DNA of 64,000 nt. Origin: Theocolax elegans. Lineage: Eukaryota > Arthropoda > Insecta > Hymenoptera > Cerocephalidae. The notes beneath the pieces are model-generated. The model did not search any database and was not told the origin of the DNA. It saw nothing but the letters and a program-made list of their open reading frames with translations. Where the stretch lies: contig CM047428.1 of the NCBI GenBank assembly GCA_026168455.1, forward strand, positions 41,083,769 to 41,147,768. The letters are read 5' to 3'. This document shows positions 1 through 10,933 of the stretch, one piece after another (position 1 is the first letter of the stretch; each line of letters opens with the position of its first letter). Position numbers and translations under genes: made by a program.

Positions 1-2279
1 GATTGCGGTAGGCGTGAAATTTGCGAATGCTGCTATAAAGGGAAAATGCCTCGTTTGGCCTTTCCAAAAGAATCATTTAGTAAGACAATGGCCCCGCTCG
101 ATTTAATTCACACAGACGTTTGTTCAATGCCAGTATTCACGGTCAGTCACAAGAAATACGTCTTAACCATCATTGATGATTTTTCTCGATACACTCACGT
201 GTATCTTATGGAATATAAAAATGAAGCAGCAAAATTTATTAAGTTGTTTGTTCAAATGGGTAAGACTCAATTTAACAAGACTGTAAAAATAATTAGATCA
301 GACAGAGGCCGTGAATACGTCAATAAAGATTTGAGAGATTATCTGCAAAAGGAAGGGATTCGCATACAGTACACAGCGCCCTACTCACCATCACAAAATG
401 GCGTAGCAGAAAGAAAAAATAGGTATTTAACAGACGCATCAAGGTGTATGCTTTCAGACGCTAACCTTAATAAAAAATATTGGGGCGAAGCTATACATAC
501 CGCGTGTTATCTACAGAATAGATTACCTCCGCGATCTACAGGCAAGACTCCATATGAATTATGGCACGGCAAGAAGCCAGATGTAAGACACTTACATATT
601 TTCGGATGCGCGGCTTACAGACACATTCACGATGAGCAGCGTAAAAAGTTGGACGACAAAGCTGAAAAATTAATTTTTGTCGGCTATTCAAGAGAATCAA
701 AGGCTTATCGACTTCTCGACGTCAAGACGAATGAAATAAAAATTAGCCGAGATGTGCACTTCAGCGACATTATAAAACGAGAAGATACTTCACAATGTAA
801 AATTGACTTCACAAAATGCGGAATATGTGATGAAATTTGTGAAAACAGTTTCAGTGAATCTTCAAACGATAATAATAACGAAGGCACGGACATCGAGGAT
901 TTTATTTCGGAAAACAAAGATAGTAGCGGTAATCAAAGCGAGTATGCACCAGTTATTCGCATACGCAATGAAGCCCCCGCAGCGTTGAGACGCTTTAATA
1001 GGGAAAACAAAGGAGTTCCGCCGGATAGGTATGTTGCTACAGCAAATATGGCTAAAGAAAAGCCTGACCCTAGGACTGTAACTGAGGCCTTATCAAGGTC
1101 TGATAAAGACGATTGGGTAAGGGCCATGGACGAAGAAATCGAGTCTTTACGATTAAATGGCACTTGGGAAGTAGTGCCGCGGCCAAGCGAGAAAAATATT
1201 GTTACCTGCAAATGGGTATTCAAGACAAAGCGCAACGTAAAAGGAGAAGTGGAGAGGTATAAGGCCCGCCTCGTAGCTCGAGGATTCTCTCAAAAGTACG
1301 GAATCGATTATGACGAGGTGTTCGCTCCTGTCGTGAAGCAAACGACCTTTCGGACGCTTCTCACCATCGCAGGTCAAAAGGATATGGTCGTAAAGCACTT
1401 CGACGCAAAGACAGCATTTCTTAATGGAAAGCTAAAAGAAGATATTTACATGAGTCAACCGGAAGGGTACATCGAAAAAAATCAAGAGGACGTATGTAGA
1501 CTAATTAAAGGCATATATGGACTAAAACAAGCTGCTAAAGTATGGCACGATCAACTAAGTGATTATTTGAAGGAATACGGATTTGTACAAAGCATCGCAG
1601 ACCCTTGCTTGTACATTAAAGTTGACGATAACTATATCGTTTATTTAATCATTTATGTTGATGATTTTTTAATCGCAGCAAAAGACATCAAATTAATAAA
1701 TCATGTAGCAGAATTTTTAAGTAAAAAATTTCAACTGAAAGATCTTGGAGTTTTAAGCTATTACTTAGGCATGGAAATACGGCGAAACGTAGACGGTATT
1801 TTTTGCATCAAGCAATCAAGATATATTAACAATATATTACATCGATTCGGTCTCCAAGATGCAAAAATTTCACGTTCTCCATTGGATCAAGGGTATTTAA
1901 AGGCCAGGCAGAACGACGAACCGATGCCGAACAGCGAAAAATACCAGCAGTTAATAGGATCATTGCTTTATCTAGCAGTAAACTCAAGACCAGACATTGC
2001 AGCCAGTGTAACAATTCTAAGCCAATATAATAAGTGTCCTACAAAGGCCGATTGGAATGAAGCAAAAAGAATCACCCGATATTAAAAAGGCACTGCAGAA
2101 TATGAATTACAATTAGGTAACAAAAATGAAGTTCCAGGCTTGTGGGTTATGCAGATGCCGACTGGGCGGAGAATCGTACGGACAGAAAATCAAACAGCGG
2201 CTACCTGTTTCAGTTTTATGTCTCACCAATTAGTTGGGGTTGTCGGAAGCAGACTTGTGTAGCCGATTCCTCAACGCAT
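1..2279 (+). pseudogene. Ty1/copia retrotransposon pol fragment (integrase, RT, partial RNase H)
   Basis: The frame is open from base 1, so the polyprotein starts left of the window. Residues encoded before the Met at 46 form a Cys/His knuckle ending in a C-x-x-G-K motif, as in GAG-pre-integrase. Counting from that Met, the integrase D-D-E residues are D24 (LIHTDV), D86 (IRSDRG) and E122 (GVAERKN). RT follows, with TAFLNG, the IYGLKQA motif and the catalytic box IYVDDFL. A TAA at 2083-2085 falls where copia RT normally reads Y-L-K-G-T, so one base change explains the stop. The RNase H region continues to about 2279 in another frame (GYADADW at about 2145), so there is also a frameshift. No LTR is visible; similarity ends abruptly at a tandem repeat. 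This is a dead element. Superfamily is certain; family is not assigned. Confidence 0.95.
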
Positions 2280-2280
2280 G

Positions 2281-2498
2281 CTGTGGACGATGTCAGGATA
2301 ACCTGGAGGTTACCCTGACCACCTGCACATCGTCTTCAGGAAGTGACAATATTCTTTGCAAATTTATGCAGAATAGCATGTAGACTTTCCTGTGGACGAT
2401 GTCAGGATAACCTGAAGGTTACCCTGATCACCTGGACATTGTCTCCAGGAAGTGACAATATTTTTTGCAAATTTAAGTAGAAAGGCATATACATTTTT
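2281..2498. repeat. Two tandem 109-bp units, each with a long hairpin
   Basis: The unit starting CTGTGGACGATGTCAGG at 2281 recurs at 2390 with a few changes. In each unit GACGATGT pairs with a downstream ACATCGTC (ACATTGTC in unit 2), and inside it CAGGATAACCT pairs with AGGTTACCCTG with one mismatch, giving a nested stem of about 19 bp. The array abuts the broken end of the copia RNase H region. Confidence 0.85.
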
Positions 2499-2984
2499 TT
2501 TGTTTTATGTAAAGTATGCTATCGCATAATTATTGACTTTAACATTTTTAGCAAACTTTTAAAATGCTAAATTTGTATAAATATTTGTATAACTAACCAA
2601 ATAAATTAAAATTATGTTGCAAAACATTCAATACTTAATAAAGTTTGAAATATTAAAGTTGTTGCTTCAGCTTCTACTGTTTTCAATATAAAACTATAAA
2701 TTATTGTGCAAACGATTAAAAAGTAAGAATGTTACGATTCATTGTTTTCAGCTGCAAATTTATACTCGACTATTAACATGAAAACTTATTTTTTACAATG
2801 CCATTAATATTTATTCAGCAATTTGTTTATAAAATAAGTACTGTAATTTAACTTCATCAATCCACGACGCCAGTAAATATTAAATATTAAAAAGGAACAA
2901 ATGTGTACTTAATTACGATACAAAATAACGATAAATATAATCCTACCTTCGTGAAAACAAAAAAAAAATCACTTTTGCAGACAA
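2499..2984. other. AT-rich stretch, nothing recognised
   Basis: No open frame, tRNA or repeat that I can recognise. It contains many short A/T runs. Confidence 0.6.
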
Positions 2985-3110
2985 GTTAAAATTACAATTT
3001 AAACGTTTAGATATGAAAAAATTGCACGATGAAGAATTAAATCAAGATAATAAAATTAAAAATATATCATTATCATTATCGAAAGTAAGTTTAACTGAAA
3101 TATTAAACAG
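2985..3110 (+). pseudogene. Possible 5'-most piece of the Helitron N-terminal region
   Basis: A Lys/Asp/Glu-rich open stretch (DKLKLQFKRLDMKKLHDEE) runs up to the piggyBac target site. It resembles the basic charged sequence that resumes directly after the piggyBac right end at 6106. I infer that both belonged to one Helitron-type N-terminus before the insertion. The reading frame across the empty site is not clean. Confidence 0.35.
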
Positions 3111-3114
3111 TTAA

Positions 3115-6101
3115 CCTTTTGGCTGCGGGAAAATTTTAGTACTAAACGACCTTTTATAAAATGCCTAATGTATACATGAGATCATTGGATATTTCAGGTA
3201 GAGTCCCCACCCTGACTGCTGGTCGATAAATCGACCACCCCCGCAGGCAACGTAAAGTACAATGTAAAAGTTTTTTCTCATTTTCCAGGAAAACTCTAAA
3301 GGGTATTTCTATGTAGTTTCTCGCACTGAACATGAAAAAAATAGTAAAAAAATCCTAGAGATACTGTTTACCTTGAAAATCTATTTTTCAAGGTCAAATT
3401 TTTTTTCTAGCATAGATAGAATTTTTTGAAGATTTTCGTACATAGTGTCATGGACTGAGTAAAAAAATTCTGAAAAAAATAGCTGAGGTATCATTGATCT
3501 TAAAAATTTACATTCAAAGTCGCATTCACTTCTAAAACAAGTGCAACAAACATCTGCTACATTTGTCAAGATGTCAAGAAATATTCTGACATTCGCTCTT
3601 AGCATAACCCAGGATCAACGGCATGGACGTGGCGAAAAGGTGATCCCATTGGGGTGCGTGATTTTCGTGAGTCCCCTTGCCTCTCACGTAGGAATGATTG
3701 GCTCTACGGTAATGTCTCTTTTGTGTGGTACTCTTCAAAGCATGGTGCTGCGCATAGAGGAGTTTCACAACTAGGGCAAATGTATGTCGTTCTACGTGGA
3801 GTCTTACGCAAAGAGCACAAGTGGCATCTTCGACTTGTACCTTGCCTCGGGAAATGGCGGCCAACTAATCAAATGGGAGAGTCATTGTAAGGAGAGATGC
3901 TTGTAGAAGGATCAAGTTTCAGTAATGATCTAGCAACCTGTAATCTAAATGAAGGAAATGATATAGCTTTCACGTTTCTCATTTTATACAACGCATGAGC
4001 ATTGGATAGACAAAGATCAATAAGATGAAAAAAAAGCTTTCGATACCATTTCATTGTTTTTCGCACTGCTTCTGTTATAGATAATTGTCTATCAACATTA
4101 TCAATACCACCCATATTTTGATTATAATCGTGGACACACCTTGGCTTTATAATATCTTTATTTGTTAGGTAACATTTTTTTCCAGTTGCACAGAATTCAA
4201 GTTCATACACAGTTGTAAGCATACGAACGCTACGTTTATCTTCCCATCTCACTGCCATCTACACATCCTTGTGAGAGACTTGCACTTCACCTCGAACTAA
4301 CTTGCGTTCAAGCTTTGGCATTTCCTTTCTATTTGCTTTCACTGTACCACACATACCTATATCACGATCGTGTAAAAATTCTGCCAAAGTGGGAGATGTA
4401 TACCAATTGTCTATGTATACAACATGATCCTTATAAAAATAAGATTGTAAAAAGTGAGCTACAATATCGCCAGTAACACCCAAATCAAACTTTTGATAAT
4501 CAGTGTCTGCGCCAGTATAAACAATAAAACCCAACACGAATCCCGTCTCGCAGTCTACAATCATGAATAGCTTGATGCCAAAGCAGTTTCTCTTCAAAGG
4601 AATGTACTGCTTGAATCGTAGCCTACCTTTCCATAATAATAGACTTTCATCTATGCACAGATTTTTTCCTGGAGTAAGAACTGCTGAAAATTTGCTTTGC
4701 ACGTGTTCTATTACTGGCTTTATTTTCACTAAAGGATGATTTTCGATTTCTTCATTATTATGAAAATGTAAACATCGTAGGATGTGAATATATCTATCGC
4801 GAGGCATTATTTGGCCAAAAATTGGAGTGTGTAGCAAAAGATCTGTGGACCAGTAACTTTGTAAATCGCCGTTACAGACATAGCCCATTAGAATGGAAAG
4901 GCCTAGAAAAGTTTCCAATTCTGTTTTTGTGACAGAGGACCAAGCTTTCATGTGGGAAGAACGAGTTATGGGATTTTGAGTTGCGTAACGATTGGTTTCC
5001 TCTACAATTTTTTTGAGCAAAGAAGAATAACAAAAGTAATTGAAATAATCAATTCGTGTTTTTCCTGAAAAAGAGATATTCGAATTTATTTCGGAGCTAC
5101 CTTGAAAATCTTTGATTGATGGATAAAAATACACGTCCTCGGACAATTCAATTTCCTTATAAGAAAAGTCTTCCAAATTGACTTCCCCGATGTCTTCATT
5201 TTCTGCTCCATTGTCTAAAACCTCGTTTTCTAATACTTCATTTTCTGGTTCGGACTCGCCATTACTCCAAGCTTCATGTTCAGCCATTTTATAGAAGATA
5301 GAATATTATTCAATAGTGTAATATTCAAAAAGTGAAAATAGTAAAAATTATATACTGTGCAAATCCTGGAGACTAATAAGTTATGCATGAGAAGTACCAA
5401 TCTGCATCGTATTATAAATTTATAAATATGAATAAATAAAAAATAAATTAATTTTTTGAGATTAAAATATTTTTGAAGATTAGACGAGTTTCTGCAATAA
5501 GTGATGACATTCATTTCGTATCCAGTTGACGAACAACAAAGATATACCAACTCCCAGACCGAAATAGTAAAAAACAGATTTTGTGTTTACGTCATTGATT
5601 TTAGATCACGCTGATAATGAATGCCGCAGCATTTTATGTAACCTTCAAAAATAAGGTTGAAGCTCGATATTTTGTTTTGGAAACTAAAATTTCATCGCGA
5701 AATAGATATTTTCATGAACAAAGATACTTTTAGGATTTTTTTACTTTTGTCCCGTTTTGACCTCATTAATAACGCTACAAAGCCAGATCGAACTTTCGCT
5801 TATGCAAATAAAATACAATATGACCTTGACTGTAAGATTTCAAGGTTAAGGATACCGCAGTGATTTTTTAAAGTATTTTTTATAAACAGTATATAAAATT
5901 ACGAAAGAAATCACTCTAAAATTCTCGCTTCTACTAGGGATGAAATTTGACCTTGAAATACCTATTTTCAAGGTGGATAATATTTTGAGGAATTATAAAA
6001 CTATTTTATATACATTAAAAACATCAAAATTGATCTAAAAACATTAGATATGTTGTGTATTTTAAGTGGTCGATATATCGACCACCCCCGCAGTCAAAAG
6101 G
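3115..6101 (-). mobile_element. piggyBac-superfamily DNA transposon, full length (2987 bp), inactivated
   Basis: TTAA target duplications lie at 3111-3114 and 6102-6105. The terminal inverted repeats match: CCTTTTGGCTGCGGG at the left end, and CCCGCAGTCAAAAGG at the right end. The subterminal regions hold near-identical GGTCGATAAATCGACC (about 3222) and GGTCGATATATCGACC (about 6068), a 16-bp palindrome, each followed by ACCCCCGCAG. Hairpins of the form CCTTGAAAA-loop-TTTTCAAGG occur near 3371 and 5949. The transposase is on the minus strand at 3704-5287. TTAA specificity and TIRs starting CC(Y)TT are typical of piggyBac. The element interrupts the Helitron basic region. Confidence 0.95.
3704..5287 (-). 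pseudogene. piggyBac transposase with two in-frame stops
   Basis: One frame of 527 codons runs from ATG at 5287 to TAG at 3704-3706, broken only by TAG at 4259-4261 and TGA at 3869-3871. An acidic N-terminus (about residues 1-65) precedes the catalytic core. The D-D-D residues are D213 (LCIDESL), D293 (VYIDNWYTS) and about D396 (GGIDNVDRQ, after the first stop). The C-terminal Cys-rich zinc domain is present at about residues 488-520, with CHLC, CPSC, LCAAPCF and YHT. The TGA sits where the family usually has Arg before LVGRHFP, so a CGA to TGA transition is likely. Length and domain order are normal, so apart from the two nonsense codons the protein is complete and the element decayed fairly recently. 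Confidence 0.93.
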
Positions 6102-6105
6102 TTAA

Positions 6106-6504
6106 ATGTAATGCAAGCAAAAATTTCAGAAGTAAAACATAAAAAAACACATGAGTTAGTACGGGAACGAACATTTGGAACATCTCAATCTGAAGATAGA
6201 CATAATGATGTATCAATAATTAAAGGAAATAAAAGAAAACCAATGACGAAAGAACAAAAACTAATTGAAGCAGAACGGAAACGTAAATACAGAGAATCTC
6301 AATCTGAAGATAGAAAGAACGAAATTGCAATCATGAAGAGGAAGAAAAGAGAACAAATGAATGAAAAGCAAAAATCATCTAAAGCTGAACGCAAAAGAAA
6401 ATTTAGAGCATCTCAATCTGTAGATACGAAGAAAGAAATCTCAATAATAAAGAGTGAAAAAAGAAAACAGGTGCCTGAGGACATACGTAGAGGTCAAAAG
6501 GAAG
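6106..6504 (+). pseudogene. Helitron-type basic N-terminal repeat region (part 1)
   Basis: Three imperfect repeats of about 33 residues, with motifs such as AERKRKYRESQSED, AERKRKFRASQS and KNEIAIMKRKKREQM, read directly from the piggyBac right TTAA. Insect Helitron proteins often start with such Arg/Lys/Glu-rich repeats. The same repeat resumes at 8168 in the same orientation, so a foreign piece (6505-8167) appears to have been inserted between the two. A start is not defined; the apparent Met at 6066 lies inside the piggyBac TIR. Confidence 0.5.
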
Positions 6505-6935
6505 TAAAAATCCTGACTATCCCTGCTGGCACAACTGGTTTTATTCAATCACTAGATGTTTACACGTTTAGACCATGGAAAAATTTCATAAAGCAATTTT
6601 CAGATTTAATTATATTGTACAATTATGATATTGACCTACATTTGAGGAATAATATTCTGAAAATTCAATCTTTAATCCACAATCAATTTTCATCTCCTCG
6701 ATTTGTGAACATGTTTAAATATGCTTGGTAGAAAAGTGGATACACTAAAATAAGGTCAGATACGTTTGAAACACCTGCTGATTTTTGTCTGAAAAACTGT
6801 GATCCAGTTTGCAAGTTTTGCGCTGATGTGGCAATGATTAAATGTGCATGGTGTTCAAATTCTATGTGTATTGAACATTTTTTCGCAATACATGAAATAT
6901 ATTCTGCTCACTGCTGCTCTACATATATAAAATAA
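6505..6935 (+). pseudogene. C-terminal fragment of a DDE-type transposase with a Cys/His-rich tail
   Basis: The frame reads IPAGTTGFIQSLDVYTFRPW, which matches the conserved 'P-x-x-T-T-x-x-I-Q-P-L-D-V' block of DDE_1-like transposases. It continues through a conserved HNQFSSPRF stretch. A TAG at 6729-6731 falls in a context that normally reads A-W-Y-K-S-G-Y. After it, the frame stays open to TAA at 6933-6935 and encodes a CxxC/CxxC/H cluster (CKFCADV, KCAWCSN, CIEHFF). Only the end of the protein is present. It is fused in frame to the Helitron repeat region, which makes a false 221-residue ORF. Superfamily assignment beyond 'DDE' is not secure. Confidence 0.65.
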
Positions 6936-8167
6936 TCAATCATTCAAAATCGGTCCTTTTCAGGGCCAAATGATGTACGAAATCCGATCAGGCAACTTCC
7001 TCGCGGTGTACATCGGGTCATGCTAATGCTGTCGGTAATTGTTTCTCAATAAATAACGTAGATATGATAGCCCCAGCTGCTTAAAATTTTTTTCCAAAAC
7101 AGCTTGTACATGAGGCTTTGTGGGTTATCAATTGTCAATCTATTTTTTGTTACTATTCAAATTGAAACGGTAGCATCCACCGGGTTCGCGGATATATAAG
7201 CTCAAGGTTAATTGTTTATCAAAATTTTAGCAAACCGCTTATACATGAGGTTACGTGGGTCAAAAATAATTCATTTTTTTATGTTATTATTAAAGTTTAA
7301 ACATAATCATCGTCCGGGATCGTGGGTGTACAAGGTAGAAACTCTTTTTCAATGACCTCTATGTACATTGTACACGCAATACTGCAAAACATTTTTAATT
7401 TCTCAAAAATTGTAATCCTCAACTTGTTTTCTTTTGAGGTTAACAAAAAAGACAAGTTATCTTAATTTCAGCGGTTAATTTTGATCAAGCAGGTCGACTT
7501 ATGTGTAAAAAAGATCAAAACATTTAGATTTTTTTTTCTTATCAACATCTTTTTTTTGGGGTTAGGAACAAATGAAAAGATCGTAATGCAACCGAAGCAG
7601 TAGATTTCAATTCTATGAATTAATTTTATAGGGTACATGAGTGTAATCCAATGTCGAGAGTAGTTTTCTTGCTAGTATGTGTAAATATGTACCTGTAAGG
7701 GTTGATTAATTGGGGTAGTTCACATATAGAAAGGGTATTTTGGGAAAAATACCCCACTAATAGTCAACTCTACTTTCTTACATTATTGAAAAATACAAAA
7801 TTTGCTTGGATTTTCTAAATTATTTAAATTTTAATGATTAAAAAATGTTTTTTAAATGAGAATTTCATCCCCTAAAAAATAAGGGTAGTAACAGCTGGTA
7901 CTCCAACTATAAGAAATTGTTCACATTTTTATCAAGATCAATTTCCAAACACTTTTCCCACAAAGTATTAGAGTTCCAGTTAGTTACAGCCTGAGATATT
8001 TGATAAATAATGTTTTTAAGGGCAATTTTTAGGGGGTGCGTTTCACCCCTTTAAAATTGGATTACGCCGATAAAAAAAACAGACGTGTTCAATATTTTTC
8101 GATGCTTAATGCATGTACTTAGTTTCATCGGAATCGGTGAGTGACCGTTGGGTAGGGTTATTTGTGA
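6936..8167. other. Non-coding remainder of the DDE-element insertion or unknown repeat
   Basis: No significant ORF. It lies between the DDE transposase fragment and the resumption of the Helitron basic repeats, so it is probably the 3' flank of that inserted element plus unknown sequence. I did not find clear terminal inverted repeats. Confidence 0.4.
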
Positions 8168-8560
8168 GAAGCAGAAATCAGCTGAAGCTGAACGCAAACG
8201 TAATTTTAGAAAATCACAATCTTTTAATAGAAAAAATTAAATTTCAAAAATGAAAAGCCAAAACAGGAGAAAAATGACTGAAGAACAGAAATTAATTGAA
8301 GCAGAACGAAAACGTAAATTTAGAAATAAATAATATGAAGTTAAAGAAATTGAAAATTTAAAAATAAAAACCAAAAAAGTAAGTGAAATAAGCCCAAAAC
8401 AGATAATCAAGGCTGCATCTCAAGAATTAGAAAAGAATGAAAGAATAGAAATAACAAAAATTAAGAGCGAGTTAATAAAACAAATAAGTACTGAAGTCAA
8501 ATTAAATGATATTGAACGAAATGGAAAATTTATAAAAAATTCGGTAAAATAATATAATAA
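8168..8560 (+). pseudogene. Helitron-type basic N-terminal repeat region (part 2)
   Basis: This reads AEAERKRNFRKSQS and IEAERKRKFRNK with stops at about 8238 and 8330, then a Lys/Glu-rich stretch to about 8550. The DNA aligns with 6368-6425 (GCTGAACGCAAACG in both regions with small changes). It is therefore the continuation of the 6106-6504 repeats, interrupted by the DDE fragment. It is followed by an ATA/AAT-rich run (8548-8600). Confidence 0.5.
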
Positions 8561-8589
8561 TATAATAATAATGGTAAAATATATAATAA

Positions 8590-9352
8590 TAATAATAATG
8601 TTGATACCTTTATAGTAATCCTTCAGATTAGTATTATAATTCTTGTAAGGGATATAAAACTAAAAATTCAGCATTATAAATGTTTAAAAAATAATTTTTT
8701 ATAATTTTATAATAATATTTGTATTTTTAGCAGCTTCCAGGGGATTAGATGGATACTGAAACAAGTGAAGATACTTTTCTATCACTCCAAGGTAAGTGCA
8801 CAAATTTTTTTGCAATGATCATGGTAATAGATTCATCGTTATAAGGCAACAAATATACATTTCTATTAATATTTCGGGCACTTTTCCCGGATATTTTGAC
8901 CATAAGTGATCTTAATGATTCAGACCCACTCTGGAAATTAATAGGTAGTTTCTGACTATAAAAAGACGTCTTTTAGACGGTATTAGGTTACCAGAGTCCG
9001 GAGCAGAATTGCTGATTTTCACTATTTAAGGTTTAAATGGCTTACAAGAGTGTGACAGCATACATTTATGTCTTTAAAAGTATTTTTAATGAAAAGTTCG
9101 GAAAATTTTACAAAAAAAGTCATACTTATGTTTTTAGTGAAAAATGCATCCCCTGGGAGCTAAAAATTCATGAAAATGGGCATATAATGCAAAAAAGTGC
9201 TAAAATGTCAACTTTGACTCTCTGTAACTTAAAATAATGGCCCAGAAAAAATCTGAAAAAATTCAGGAGAACTACTAGATACCTCTAAAATATATTCCCA
9301 CAGTTATAGCAATATTTATTTTTTTCATCTTCGATGTCACAGAGAACCACCC
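8590..9352 (+). mobile_element. Half copy of the GGGTGGTTCTCTG foldback element
   Basis: The segment is nearly identical to the right arm of the complete foldback element at 50999-52653, ending in CAGAGAACCACCC followed by ATATAT. The left arm is missing. The 66-codon open frame at 9037-9237 occurs in all three arms and is a by-product of the repeat, not evidence of a gene. Confidence 0.85.
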
Positions 9353-9389
9353 ATATATTTTTCAAAAAGGAAAAAAACCTCAATCAATT

Positions 9390-10933
9390 GCAATTATAAA
9401 CAAAGACATTGACCCAATGGTGTATCCATAAATATTTCCTTTCAGTGATTCAGGTTGGGAACCATGTATGAAAAGTTTAGCAGATAAAAAGAAATATAAT
9501 AATATATCTGCCTTGCAATATTATTCATATAGATTTAGTATTCAAAAAGAATTTAGTATTCAAAAAAGTTTAATCCATGTTTAAATCTCAAAAGTTTATC
9601 AAACCAGTTTATCATAAACTCATGGTCTAAAGTTGAAAATACTCGTCTGTATTTCAATAGAAAAGATCAGCATAAATTACGAACTGATCGATATAAAGGT
9701 TTAATGGATCAACTTAACAATAAAAATAATAATAAACATATTTCTATTGGTAAAATGGTTATACTACCGTCTAGTTATATAGGTAGTCCTAGATCGATGC
9801 AAGAGAACTTTTTAGATACAACAACCATAATGCAAAATAATGGAAAACCAGACATTTTTCTGACAATGACGTGCAATCCTAAATGGAAAGAGATTACAGA
9901 AAATTTATTAGACTATGAAAATACGCTTGATACACCAGATCTGATAGTGCGTGTATTTGACCTAAAAGTAAAGGTATTAATGGAGGAATTATTGAAACAC
10001 GAAATTCTTGGTCAAGTTAATTCTTACATTTATGTTATAGAATTTCAAAAACGAAGATTGCCCCACATTCATACGTTATTATGGTTACCTGAACTAAACA
10101 AAATTCGAAATACAGATCAAATTGATAATATCATATGTGCAGAAATTCCTGATAAAAATAAATTTCCGAGACTATATGAATTAGTAAAATAAAATATGAT
10201 TCATGGTCCTTGTGGAATTCAGAATAAAAATAGTGTATGTATGGATAGAAGTAAAACACAAACATCTCTTAATGGTTATCCAATTTATCGTAGACGAAAT
10301 AACGAATTAAAAATAACATACTCCAACAATAAAATCGCGGATAACAGTTTTGTTGTTCCATATAATCCATATCTACTTCTAAAACTTGAATGTCACATAA
10401 ACGTAGAAATATGTAGTACAATAAAATCTATAAAATACTTATTTTAATATCTTTACAAAGGCCCAGATACAGCTTTAATAAAATTCAGTAATACGGAAAC
10501 AAAAAATGTAGAAATTGAAAATGTGCAAAAAGACAATGTTCTAAATTATGACGAAATATCCGAATATATTTCTACAAGGTATGTTTGCCCACCCGAGGCT
10601 ATGTATCGTTTGAAAGAATATAAATTACATTCGCAATCACATGCAATATATAGATTACCTGTACATCTTGAAGATGAACAATTTGTCTATTTTAAAGAAG
10701 GATCTGAAGATAAATTAATTAATAAAAATCATCGAACAATAATAACAAGTTGGTTTTTACTAAATTCATCTGATGCGAAAGCCAAGAAGTATCTTTATGG
10801 TGAAATTCCTCAATATTATGTTTACGACAAGATAAAAAAAGAATGGAACAAGCGAAAAAAGTTTAATAAACCCATTCTAGTCAGAATGTTTCATGTAAAT
10901 CCTAAAGATCGAGAACGATTTTTTCTTAGAATA
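9390..10933 (+). pseudogene. Helitron Rep (HUH endonuclease) domain, broken
   Basis: Reading frame 9704-11053 with flanking pieces gives a Helitron_like_N domain. VYP-stop-IFPFSDSGW and QYYSYRF lie at about 9420-9535, LPSSYIGSPRSM at about 9767, and FLTMTCNPKW at about 9858. The HUH motif H-I-H (RLPHIHTLLW) is at 10064-10072, followed by MIHGPCG at about 10196. TAA codons interrupt the frame at 10190-10192 and 10445-10447. The second falls inside the two-tyrosine motif (KYLF-stop-YLYKGPD) that carries the nucleophile tyrosines in Helitrons. The frame continues to FLRI at 10933, where a TIR element interrupts it. In active Helitrons this domain nicks DNA for rolling-circle transposition. This copy is dead. 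Confidence 0.93.

Noticed and set aside
3541..3890. Plus-strand ORFs of 77-78 codons and a minus-strand 96-codon ORF
   Set aside because: They overlap the C-terminal Cys-rich domain of the minus-strand piggyBac transposase; the true frame is a third one, open to 3704.
9037..9237. 66-codon ORF found three times (also 51114-51314 and 52338-52538)
   Set aside because: Its recurrence follows from the foldback arms. It is an AT-rich shadow and has no motif.
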